A stretch of DNA of 64,000 nucleotides from Rheinheimera sp. (GTDB taxonomy: Bacteria; Pseudomonadota; Gammaproteobacteria; Enterobacterales; Alteromonadaceae), in assembly GCA_008015325.1 (NCBI GenBank), contig SSFI01000093.1:32942-96941 (forward strand). The letters are read 5' to 3'. The first letter of the stretch is position 1. Each line of letters begins with the position of its first letter. The notes below the pieces were generated by a model. The model worked only from the letters and a program-made list of their open reading frames with translations. It was not told the DNA's origin and searched no databases. The position numbers and the translations under genes are program-made. This document shows positions 8,715-17,810 of the stretch, piece after piece.

Positions 8715-11107
8715 GGCTTGTCAGCCATCTGCAGTTCCAGCACACCGCCGGCCATGATTTCGCTATGCAGCAAATAGGTGCGCTGCAAAGCTTTACCATT
8801 GAGCTCGATTTGTCGGATATAAGGCCGCTCTGGGCCGTTGTTCAAGGTTTTGATACAGAAGCTACGTTTGCCGGCCAGCTGCAGGCAGGCTTCGTCAAAT
8901 AACGGGCTGCCAAGCTGATAAACCGGGTCGGCCTCTAAACCACCGCTTAACTGAAACAAACCGAGTTTCAACAGCACGGCGAGGCTGCCCATCAGGCCTT
9001 GATCTTCATCGCCATTGTAACCACGCTCCGGGCTTAAATGGCTGTACACAGTGTCGCTGATCCGGCGTGACCAATACTGCGTTTTTGCCGCATCGTCTGC
9101 CGCAGCAAAGATAAAAGCGGTCTGAATACTGGGCTGGTTGCCATAGTTAATTGGTGTGCGGCGATATTCCGGATGGCCTTCCTGTGCATGGGCGGTGCCG
9201 GCAGTGAAATCCTGTTTGGCGGCCTGTTCAAACGCCTGTTCCAGCCGGTTAATTAAGGCGGTTTTGCCACCCATAAGTTTGGCCAGCCCGCCAATATCAT
9301 GTGGCACAAACCAGCTGGCCTGAGCAGCGTTGGATTCGATAAAACCGGCTTCATATTCCAGCGGGTCAAAAGGCGTGCGCCAGCTGCCGTCGACTGCTTT
9401 GGGTCTGATATAACCGGTTTTGGCGTCATACAAATTGCGCCAGTTCTGGCTGCGCTTGAGGTATTGCCCGGCTATGTCAGTTTTGCCGGCCTTGATTGCC
9501 AGCTGGGCCAGCGCAAAATCCTGATAGGCATATTCCAACGTCTGTCCCGCGCCGCGTCTGTGGCTGCCGTAATTGCTTTCGGCTTCCGGCAGCGGGTAAG
9601 GCACATAGCCGCGTTGAAGGTAATAACTGAAGCCGCCGCCTGTGGCGCTATAGTGCTCGTAGCCGGCTTTGGCCATCAGGCCCGCGCTACTGTGGTTTTT
9701 CTCTAACATCGGCAGTAGTGCTGTGGCTGAAGTTTGTAATAAACCTTTTTGCGCCAGCGAGACTAAAAACGGCGTCATCGGCACACCTGGCATCACCAAA
9801 GTGTCCTGACCACCGGAGGGGCCGCGTGGGATCAGGCCAAAATCCCGGCCGTATTGAATAAGGCTCTCGCCAAGCGCTGTGGCTTTTTCCGGAAAAGCCA
9901 GCGGCCATAAAGTCGCGATAGTCCACTGTGCCCCCCAGAATGAATCTGAGTTGTGCATAGCGAATTTTGGCTGGCCTTTTGCGTCCAGCGGCAATTGCCG
10001 GATTCTTGGCTCGACGCCGGATAGATCGGCATACTGGCCATTGACGTCGGACACCACACGCCGGCCCTGCAGTGCATGCCATAAATCAGTGTAAAAGCGC
10101 CGTTGTTGCGCCTTGCTGCCGCCTTTAACTTGAATGCGTGCTAGCAGCTGGTTCCACTCGTTATAAGCTTGTTCGCTGGTGCTGGCAAAATCCCAGCCTG
10201 GCAGTTCAGTAGTGAGATTTAACTTTGCGTTGTCGGCTGAGACATAAGAAAAACCGGCTTTGACCAACACTGTCTGGTCTTTGCTTTGAAAACTCAGGCG
10301 CACTCCGGCGTTGTCGCCGCTGATGCCACTGACATTGCTGAACAACATGTCGCCACGCCAGGCATCAAACTGCTGCACTGGTGTGGAAAAAGCCAGATGG
10401 AAAAACACTTTGACCGGTTTGACCCGCCGCTCTGTGCCCTGGTTAGTGATAAAGCCGGCGAGGTTTTGTGTGTCGATTTGCCAGACTTCAGCATGGCCAA
10501 GTTTGGAAGGGCCCTGCACGCCGCCTAATTGCAGCAGCAGTTGTTGCGGTTTGGCAGTTTGGTATTGATAACGCGAAAAGCCGACACGCGAGGTTGCCGT
10601 CAGGTCGACGTCGATGCCGTAGCGTTGCAGTGTCAGCTGGTGAAAGCCAGGCCGGACTTGTTCAGTGTCATGCGAAAATGCCGAAGCGTGATCGGCTTTT
10701 TGCTCGGCTAAAGGACGTGCGTCGGAGAGCGGCATCAGCGACAGCCCCGCCAATTGCCATTCGTGAATGTGGTTAAAACCTTTGACTGTCGGCTCGTGAT
10801 AACGATAACCGCTGCCCCATTCACCGTTGATGGCAGTATCCGGAAACAAACTCACCATGCCAAAAGGCCGCGCCGCGGAGGAGAAATAAAACCAGCGGCT
10901 GTTGGCCGTATCCAGAAACGGATACACCAGTGCAGCGGGTTCTTGTGCGAACGATATGGGTTCTGCTTTGTTTGGCGCTTGGTCTTGTGCCAGCGCAGTG
11001 AGTGCAGGCACTAACAGCAGGCTACCGAGCAGTTTAGAGAAAACCTGGCGGCGTAAGAGCGGACGGAAATTCAACGGCGTGGCGAGATAGTTCTGGACAG
11101 GCATCAA
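8711..11107 (-). CDS. GH92-family alpha-mannosidase, signal peptide
   Basis: VYPFLDTANSRWFYFSSAARPFGMVSLFPDT, GYRYHEPTVKGFNHIHEWQLAG, HNSDSFWGAQWTIATLWPLAFPE, GYNGDEDQG typical of GH92. Confidence 0.85.
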   Translation of the reverse strand: MMPVQNYLATPLNFRPLLRRQVFSKLLGSLLLVPALTALAQDQAPNKAEPISFAQEPAALVYPFLDTANSRWFYFSSAARPFGMVSLFPDTAINGEWGSGYRYHEPTVKGFNHIHEWQLAGLSLMPLSDARPLAEQKADHASAFSHDTEQVRPGFHQLTLQRYGIDVDLTATSRVGFSRYQYQTAKPQQLLLQLGGVQGPSKLGHAEVWQIDTQNLAGFITNQGTERRVKPVKVFFHLAFSTPVQQFDAWRGDMLFSNVSGISGDNAGVRLSFQSKDQTVLVKAGFSYVSADNAKLNLTTELPGWDFASTSEQAYNEWNQLLARIQVKGGSKAQQRRFYTDLWHALQGRRVVSDVNGQYADLSGVEPRIRQLPLDAKGQPKFAMHNSDSFWGAQWTIATLWPLAFPEKATALGESLIQYGRDFGLIPRGPSGGQDTLVMPGVPMTPFLVSLAQKGLLQTSATALLPMLEKNHSSAGLMAKAGYEHYSATGGGFSYYLQRGYVPYPLPEAESNYGSHRRGAGQTLEYAYQDFALAQLAIKAGKTDIAGQYLKRSQNWRNLYDAKTGYIRPKAVDGSWRTPFDPLEYEAGFIESNAAQASWFVPHDIGGLAKLMGGKTALINRLEQAFEQAAKQDFTAGTAHAQEGHPEYRRTPINYGNQPSIQTAFIFAAADDAAKTQYWSRRISDTVYSHLSPERGYNGDEDQGLMGSLAVLLKLGLFQLSGGLEADPVYQLGSPLFDEACLQLAGKRSFCIKTLNNGPERPYIRQIELNGKALQRTYLLHSEIMAGGVLELQMADKP

Positions 11108-11141
11108 CCAGCTCCTTTATTAGGTCTGCGCTGGTTATAAC

Positions 11142-11177
11142 AATTGGCCTGTCCAATTGCAACAGGCCTGACCGGTT
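11142..11177. promoter_or_regulatory. Paired FadR/GntR-type operator-like palindromes
   Basis: AATTGGCCTGTCCAATT (11142-11158) and AACAGGCCTGACCGGTT (11161-11177) upstream of the GH92 gene. Confidence 0.55.
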
Positions 11178-11214
11178 GCAAACTGATTTGTCCGGATTTT
11201 CTGCTTCAGCCAGG

Positions 11215-11949
11215 TCACTCGCCAATTAACAGCACATAAGCTTCAGTGACCTGCGCTATGTGCGATTGCATCGCGGCTTTGGCGCCCGCTGCATCGCGCC
11301 GGCTTAAACACAAATAGATTTTTTCATGTGCTTCGATATTGGGGCCTGCGACCTGACGGCGGATTTTTTCTGCGAACAGTTGGCTGAGTTCCGAGCTTTC
11401 ACGCAGCGCCCACAGCCATTCAATCATCGATTGCAAAGCGCTATTGCGGGTAGCGCTGGCGATGAGCTGGTGGAATTTGCCGTCAAAAGTCTCAGCTTCG
11501 GCTGATCTTTGTTGCTGCACCAGACTAATCATCTGGTTCAGATAAGCTTTTAATTTCAATAGCTCTTCGTTACTGATGCGCTCTGCGGCCAAAGCTGCGG
11601 CATCACCTTCAAGCAATAGGCGGGCTTCCATGATCTCCAGCGGCCCAGGTGCGTTTTCTACCAGGATCGAGCTTTTCAGGTTGGCTTCCTGCAACACATA
11701 GACGCCGGAGCCTGGCCTGATATCAACAAGACCAGATACTTCCAGGGCAATCAGCGCTTCCCGCACAGTCTGGCGGCTGACGTCATATTGCTGCGCCAAA
11801 TCGCGCTCGGCAGGCAGACGCATGCCTGGTTTAAGCTCTCCGGCGTTGATTTGCTGCGCCAGTTTATCGGCGATTTGCAAATAGAGTCTGGAGTTTGGTA
11901 CCGGCGCCTGGCGACTGCTGGCCAAGGAAAGAAGCGTGTTGTCGTTCAT
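11215..11949 (-). CDS. GntR-family regulator, FadR (FCD) subfamily
   Basis: wHTH LPAERDLAQQYDVSRQTVREALIALEVSGLVDIRPGSGVYV plus FCD-type helical domain. Confidence 0.92.
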   Translation of the reverse strand: MNDNTLLSLASSRQAPVPNSRLYLQIADKLAQQINAGELKPGMRLPAERDLAQQYDVSRQTVREALIALEVSGLVDIRPGSGVYVLQEANLKSSILVENAPGPLEIMEARLLLEGDAAALAAERISNEELLKLKAYLNQMISLVQQQRSAEAETFDGKFHQLIASATRNSALQSMIEWLWALRESSELSQLFAEKIRRQVAGPNIEAHEKIYLCLSRRDAAGAKAAMQSHIAQVTEAYVLLIGE

Positions 11950-11964
11950 GTGTTTCCATCAAAG

Positions 11965-12098
11965 TGGTTTGACCAAAAATTTATAGTTGCAAATTGGCCT
12001 GTCCGAATGTAAGTTAAATTCAACAGGCTTGACCAATTTAGCCGTGAGGCGAATCAGACGCAACTTTTCAGCGTTCAGTTTGTAAGCGGTCAGACCAG
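11965..12098. promoter_or_regulatory. Cluster of FadR/GntR-type operator-like sites between gntR and manD
   Basis: TGGTTTGACCA (11965-11975), AAATTGGCCTGTCCGAA (from 11991), AACAGGCTTGACCAATTT (12022-12039), GCGGTCAGACCAG (about 12086-12098). Confidence 0.5.
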
Positions 12099-12258
12099 AT
12101 GACGAGTCGATTCTGCCGAAAAGCAGGTCACAACAGAGGTCAGCCAGTCAAAGCCTGAGAGTAAAAAGCCGCTGCGTTTTTAACAGTGAATGCTAGCGGT
12201 TGCAGTTGGGTTTTACAGCATTTAAGCAGTTCCGTGTGCGGAACCTCAGAGGAACCAG

Positions 12259-13467
12259 ATGAAAATCATTGATGCAAAAGTCATTATTACCTGCCCGGAC
12301 CGTAACTTTGTCACGGTCAAAATTACCACGGATCAGGGGCTGTATGGCATCGGTGATGCGACCTTAAACGGCCGCGAACTGGCGGTAGCCAGTTATCTGC
12401 AGGACCATCTGATCCCATGTCTGATTGGCCGTGACGCCAGCCGCATTGAAGACATCTGGCAGTTTTTTTATCGTGGCGCTTACTGGCGCCGTGGTCCGGT
12501 TGGTATGACCGCCATCGCCGCTATTGACGTGGCGTTATGGGACATTAAAGCCAAAGCCGCCAATATGCCACTGTATCAGCTGCTCGGTGGCCGCAGCCGC
12601 GACGGTGTAATGGTGTATGGTCATGCCAATGGCAATACCATCGCCGAAACTGTCGCTGAAGTTGGCCGTTACATCGACATGGGCTACAAAGCCATTCGCG
12701 CTCAGACCGGTGTGCCAGGCCTTGCCAGCACTTATGGTGTGTCCAAAGACAAAATGTATTACGAACCGGCCGACAACGACCTGCCAAGCGAAAACGTTTG
12801 GTCCACCAGCAAGTATCTGAATAGCGTGCCTGAGCTGTTTAAAGTGCTGCGCGAAACTTACGGTTATGACCACCATCTGCTGCATGATACTCACCACCGC
12901 CTGACGCCGATAGAAGCGGCGCAGCTCGGTAAGTCATTAGAGCCGTACAAATTATTCTGGTTAGAAGATGCAGTCCCGGCCGAACTGCAGGAAGGCTTCC
13001 GTTTGTTCCGCCATCACACCACCACGCCGATTGCGGTTGGTGAAGTGTTTGCTTCTATTCATGATTGCCAGCAACTGATTAGCGAGCAGCTGATTGATTA
13101 TATTCGCACTACTATCGTGCACGGTGGCGGCATTACGCATCTGCGTCGTATCGCGCATCTGGCTGAGCTTTATCATGTCCGCACCGGTTTCCACGGCGCG
13201 ACGGATTTGAGCCCAATCACTATGGGCGCAGCACTGCATTTTGATACCTGGGTACCAAATTTCGGTATTCAGGAATATATGCGCCACACCCCGGCCACTG
13301 ACGAAGTGTTCCCGCATGATTATCAGTTCGCTAATGGCTATTTATATGCCGGCGAAAAACCGGGGCACGGCGTTGATATCGACGAAAAACTGGCGGCGAA
13401 ATACCCGTACAAACGTGCTTACCTGCCGGTCAACCGGTTAGAAGACGGCACCATGTTTAACTGGTAA
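12259..13467 (+). CDS. manD: Mannonate dehydratase (ManD/RspA, enolase superfamily)
   Basis: [90 protein letters not shown]. Confidence 0.9.
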   Translation: MKIIDAKVIITCPDRNFVTVKITTDQGLYGIGDATLNGRELAVASYLQDHLIPCLIGRDASRIEDIWQFFYRGAYWRRGPVGMTAIAAIDVALWDIKAKAANMPLYQLLGGRSRDGVMVYGHANGNTIAETVAEVGRYIDMGYKAIRAQTGVPGLASTYGVSKDKMYYEPADNDLPSENVWSTSKYLNSVPELFKVLRETYGYDHHLLHDTHHRLTPIEAAQLGKSLEPYKLFWLEDAVPAELQEGFRLFRHHTTTPIAVGEVFASIHDCQQLISEQLIDYIRTTIVHGGGITHLRRIAHLAELYHVRTGFHGATDLSPITMGAALHFDTWVPNFGIQEYMRHTPATDEVFPHDYQFANGYLYAGEKPGHGVDIDEKLAAKYPYKRAYLPVNRLEDGTMFNW

Positions 13468-13519
13468 GCCCAAGCTATTGGCAGGCGTTTAAAACAGCAA
13501 AAAGGCAGGAACACAGCTG

Positions 13520-14728
13520 ATGCAGTTACCAACCACCGAATTTTATAGCGCCGGTTTTATCCGGCAGCATTGCAGCGACATCCTCGGGTTTTACGACCCG
13601 CGGGTGCTAGATGCGGCCGGTGGCTATTTCCAGAATTATTATGATGACGGCAGCTTGTTTGCGCCGGAGTTTCGCCAGCTGGTCAGCAGCACCCGGATTA
13701 TTGTTAATTACGCCAGAGCCAGCCGCGAGCTGGCTGGGCGCAATGGCCAGCAAGAACTGGCGGAAAAATACCGTGCTTATGCCTTACATGGCCTGAAGTA
13801 CCTTGAAACTGCGCATTTTCAGAGCGCAACCCAACAATACGCCTGGACTTTACGCCAGCATCAGCCCGAAATCATGACGCAGCAGGCTTATGGTTATGCC
13901 TTTGTATTGCTGGCTTATGCCCATCTGCAGCTGGCGCAAGTAGCGGATGTCAGTGCAAAGCTGAGCCAAACCTGGGATTTGCTGGAACAGCGTTTCTGGC
14001 AGCCGGAATATGGTCTTTATGCCGATGAAATCAGTCGTGACGGCGTATTAAGTGATTACCGCGGCCAGAATGCCAATATGCATTTATGTGAGGCGATGCT
14101 GGCGGCGTATCAGGCGACACAACAGCCTCGTTTTCTCAAACGCGCGCAGTTGCTGGCTCACAATATCACAGTGCGTCAGGCTGCTTTAAGTGGTGGTCAG
14201 GTTTGGGAGCACTACACCCCGCAGTTCCAGCTGGATCTTGAATACAACAAAACCGACCCGAAAAATCTGTACCGGCCCTGGGGTTTTCAGCCTGGCCATC
14301 AGACAGAGTGGGCGAAATTATTGTTACAGCTTAACCGTTTAGCACCAGACCCGGCTTTAGTCAGCCGTGCCGCAGCGTTGTTTGACCGCGCTTATGCCTT
14401 GGCCTGGGACCATGAAAACGGTGGCTTAGTGTACGGCTACGACCTAAACGGCGTCTGGTGCGACGACGATAAATATTTCTGGGTGCAGGCTGAAACTATG
14501 GCCGCAGCAGCTTTGTTGTATCAAACCACCGGCGATGCCGCTTATTTACAGAAATATCAGCAGCTGTGGGCTTATTGCTGGGCACATTTTGTCGACCATC
14601 AGCGCGGCGCCTGGTATCGCCTGCTGAACCGGCAAAACCAAAAAGTTTCCAACGAAAAAAGTAGTGCCGGCGCTAAGTGTGATTATCACACTTTGTGCGC
14701 TTGTCTGGATGTATTGGCCGCGTTTTGA
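13520..14728 (+). CDS. AGE family epimerase/isomerase (mannose isomerase-like)
   Basis: Alpha/alpha-barrel signature: AYGYAFVLLAYAHL, ANMHLCEAMLAAY, WGFQPGHQTEWAKLLL, KYFWVQAETMAAAALLY, GAKCDYHTLCACLDVL. Confidence 0.85.
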   Translation: MQLPTTEFYSAGFIRQHCSDILGFYDPRVLDAAGGYFQNYYDDGSLFAPEFRQLVSSTRIIVNYARASRELAGRNGQQELAEKYRAYALHGLKYLETAHFQSATQQYAWTLRQHQPEIMTQQAYGYAFVLLAYAHLQLAQVADVSAKLSQTWDLLEQRFWQPEYGLYADEISRDGVLSDYRGQNANMHLCEAMLAAYQATQQPRFLKRAQLLAHNITVRQAALSGGQVWEHYTPQFQLDLEYNKTDPKNLYRPWGFQPGHQTEWAKLLLQLNRLAPDPALVSRAAALFDRAYALAWDHENGGLVYGYDLNGVWCDDDKYFWVQAETMAAAALLYQTTGDAAYLQKYQQLWAYCWAHFVDHQRGAWYRLLNRQNQKVSNEKSSAGAKCDYHTLCACLDVLAAF

Positions 14729-14776
14729 CGTGCGGCCAGGGTATTGACCTGTGTAGCTGAGAGTTTGTAGTCCTTA

Positions 14777-14835
14777 GTTTGACGAAGTAACGGGTGAAAT
14801 ACCGTCTTGAAATCAGGTCGGTCTGACGCAGTAAC
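14777..14835. repeat. Direct repeat pair GTYTGACGMAGTAAC upstream of TBDR
   Basis: gtttgacgaagtaac (14777-14791) and gtctgacgcagtaac (14821-14835). Confidence 0.6.
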
Positions 14836-14887
14836 TCTGTACACCGCGGCAGTCCGGCTAAAACTGTGGTAAAAAAAATGGCATAAC

Positions 14888-14901
14888 TGACACCGGTGTC
14901 A
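14888..14901. promoter_or_regulatory. LacI-family operator-like palindrome upstream of TBDR
   Basis: TGACACCGGTGTCA, perfect 14-bp palindrome; same core at 35920 and 40127. Confidence 0.75.
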
Positions 14902-14975
14902 CAAGGCTTTCACTGAAAAAGCTGAAACTGGTCTGATCAGAAAATAAAACAAACACATCAGAAACAGGGGTAGAT

Positions 14976-17681
14976 ATGTACAAACAACAGAAAACAGCAG
15001 TCGCGCTGGCCGTGCTCGCCGCACTTGGCGCAGCCTTCAGTGCCGGCGCCCAGCAAACGAATCCAAATAACAAAGCCGACGAAACTGAAGTGATTGAAGT
15101 CAAAGGCTTCCGCGACTCAGTGATCAAAGCCAAAGATTTAAAACGCGAAGCCATGGTGGCGCAGGATTCTATCGTCGCCGAAGACATCGCTGACTTCCCG
15201 GACCAGAACTTAGCCGATTCATTACAACGCGTGCCTGGTATTGCCATCACCCGTGAAGGCGGTGAAGGCCGGCAGATTTCGCTGCGCGGCTTAGGCCCGG
15301 ATTTTACCCGGGTGCAAGTCAATGGCATGGAAGCACTGGGTACTTCGTCCTCGCCAATGGACAGCCGCGGTGCAGTAGGCCGCTCACGCGCCTTTGACTT
15401 CAACATTTTTGCCTCTGAACTTTTTAACCAGATTGACGTGAAAAAGTCGTACTCGGCAGATCAGGACGAAGGTGGTATCGGTGGTACTGTTAACTTAAGA
15501 ACTGCTAAGCCGTTTGACTATGACGGTTTCCAGGGCGCAGTCGGCGGCCAGCTTGGCACTAATACCAATGCAGATGAGACCAACCCACGTTTAGTTGGGA
15601 TGGTGTCAAACACCTGGGGTAAATTCGGCGCGCTGGCATCTGTGGCGTACAGCCAGAAAAACTCCCGTGAAATGGGTTACAACACTTACCGCTGGCGCCA
15701 GGTGCGTGCCACCAATGGTATCGCCAGCACGGTAGACCCAACGCTGGCGGCACAGGCTGCTGCCGGCACCATCTGGTTTGCTCGCGGTAACCGTTATTCG
15801 GTGTGGAATAACGACCAGGAGCGTTTGGGTGTCACTACCTCATTGCAGTACCGCCACAGCGACGACTTAAAGTTTGGTCTGGATTATATGTACGGTGCTT
15901 TGGAAAACACGCTGGACGAGCATCATATCTCCACTGGCGGCGCTTCCAGTACTGCGCTTGGCCGCATTGAAGAATTGCGCGTGCTGGATAACAATGGCGA
16001 CAAAGAAGCTGTGTTTGCCCGTTTCAGCAACTCGACCATTCAGACGGAAAACCGCGCTGACTATAACGAGTCAGTGTTTAATCAGGTGTCCGTTACTGCC
16101 GACTGGCAAATCAGTGACAACTTAGGCGCCAAATTTATGTTCGGCACCAGCACTTCTGATTATGACCAGCCGCGCGTCGATAAAGTGAACCTGATCCGCA
16201 CCGGTGGTATTACCACAGATTTCACCAAAGACCGCTATTACGGCGTCAACACTTATGACTTTGACCCGACTGCGCTCTCTGGCTGGGCGGTAAAAGATTT
16301 GTATTTCCGCGAAGATTATATCGCCACTGATTTTGACAATATCAAAGCTGATTTCCGCTATGACGTGTCAGATACCAGCAATCTCGATTTTGGTTTTAAT
16401 CTGAAGAAATTCAAAAACAGCGGTGATAACCGTGAAGATGCCGGTTATGTGCAGTCAAAAGCGACACCGCTGAATAACGGCGTCAAAACCTTAAGTGATG
16501 CGGTCAGTTCAGTGTACAGCGTGCATCCGGATATGTCCTGGCGTCAGGCTGATGTCGCTGCGTTGCAGGCGTTTTATGGCATTTCAGACCTGAAACTTGG
16601 CACTGACAAAATTATCCAGACCAACTCTTACACCGTGGAAGAGAATACCGATGCGGCCTACACCCAATACAGCTGGGAGAGCATGATCGGCGGCAAAGTG
16701 CTGCGCGGTAATGTCGGCGCCCGTTATTACAAAACTGATCTGACGTCTATCGGTGTATCACAGGGCAAACCGGTTGAAATTACTCGGGATTATTCCGGTG
16801 TGTTACCCAGTCTGAACCTGGTGTATGAGCTGGAAGACGATTTATTACTGCGTGCCGGCGTTAGTAAAAACCTGACGCGGCCGGCGCTGAGCGCCATTTC
16901 GGTCTCAGCGAACGTGGCACAGATGACTGGTTCACCTGGTGAAGTCGGTAAAATCACCGTTGGTAATCCGGATCTGGAACCCTTTGAATCGGTGAACTTT
17001 GACCTCGCCATCGAGCAGTACTACGAAGGCGTAGGTTCCTTGTCAGCTGCAGTGTTCAAAAAGGATATCGAAAACTTCATCGTGACCGAAGTCACCACAG
17101 TGAAATACAGCGACACCGGTCTGCCAGCGTCTCTGCTGCCAAACGGCGCCACTATGGATTCGCTGTTTGACGTGACATCGCCGCAAAACTCGGACGAATC
17201 GACTATCAAAGGGGCGGAGATTGCCTTCCAGCGCGACCTGGATTTCCTGCCGGCGCCGTTTGACAAGTTGGGTATTATTGCCAACTACACCTGGGTAGAT
17301 GGCACTGCGCTGTACCGCAACGTGCAGGGCACCGGTCAGACACAGGAGAAGAGCTTCCCTGGACTGTCGAAAAACAGCTACAACATGACGCTGTACTATG
17401 AAGCTGACAACTGGGGCGGCCGGATCGCCGCAGCAAGCCGCAGCCAATACATCAGCGTGGTGGAAGGCGGTCTGCGTGATGAAGATGAACGTGGTTTCCA
17501 TAAAACTACTTTTGTAGATTTCTCGGCTTTCTACCAGTTGACGGAAAATCTGAAGTTCACCGTTGAGGCCATCAACCTGACCAACGAACGTGAAGAGCAA
17601 TACAGTGACTCGAACGACCGTCAGTACAACACCACCACCAGTGGCCGTACTTACAGCGCGGGCTTCAGTTACAAGTTCTGA
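14976..17681 (+). CDS. TonB-dependent receptor (CAZyme-associated type)
   Basis: Signal peptide; plug FPDQNLADSLQRVPGIAITREGGEGRQISLRGLGPDFTRVQVNGM; terminal aromatic YSAGFSYKF. Confidence 0.95.
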   Translation: MYKQQKTAVALAVLAALGAAFSAGAQQTNPNNKADETEVIEVKGFRDSVIKAKDLKREAMVAQDSIVAEDIADFPDQNLADSLQRVPGIAITREGGEGRQISLRGLGPDFTRVQVNGMEALGTSSSPMDSRGAVGRSRAFDFNIFASELFNQIDVKKSYSADQDEGGIGGTVNLRTAKPFDYDGFQGAVGGQLGTNTNADETNPRLVGMVSNTWGKFGALASVAYSQKNSREMGYNTYRWRQVRATNGIASTVDPTLAAQAAAGTIWFARGNRYSVWNNDQERLGVTTSLQYRHSDDLKFGLDYMYGALENTLDEHHISTGGASSTALGRIEELRVLDNNGDKEAVFARFSNSTIQTENRADYNESVFNQVSVTADWQISDNLGAKFMFGTSTSDYDQPRVDKVNLIRTGGITTDFTKDRYYGVNTYDFDPTALSGWAVKDLYFREDYIATDFDNIKADFRYDVSDTSNLDFGFNLKKFKNSGDNREDAGYVQSKATPLNNGVKTLSDAVSSVYSVHPDMSWRQADVAALQAFYGISDLKLGTDKIIQTNSYTVEENTDAAYTQYSWESMIGGKVLRGNVGARYYKTDLTSIGVSQGKPVEITRDYSGVLPSLNLVYELEDDLLLRAGVSKNLTRPALSAISVSANVAQMTGSPGEVGKITVGNPDLEPFESVNFDLAIEQYYEGVGSLSAAVFKKDIENFIVTEVTTVKYSDTGLPASLLPNGATMDSLFDVTSPQNSDESTIKGAEIAFQRDLDFLPAPFDKLGIIANYTWVDGTALYRNVQGTGQTQEKSFPGLSKNSYNMTLYYEADNWGGRIAAASRSQYISVVEGGLRDEDERGFHKTTFVDFSAFYQLTENLKFTVEAINLTNEREEQYSDSNDRQYNTTTSGRTYSAGFSYKF

Positions 17682-17760
17682 TTTGAAGGCGGCTCTGCCG
17701 CCTGAAGTTCGATTTGATGTGAGTTTTTTGGCGGCATGGAAGCTGCCAGACTTTGTGTGC

Positions 17761-17798
17761 ACCGGCGGTATAGTCCTGCGTCCGCCGCCGGTTTTTTT
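17761..17798 (+). terminator. Terminator/attenuator-like hairpin between TBDR and NAGLU
   Basis: ACCGGCGG ... CCGCCGGT stem followed by seven Ts. Confidence 0.6.
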
Positions 17799-17810
17799 GG
17801 AGACACGCCT

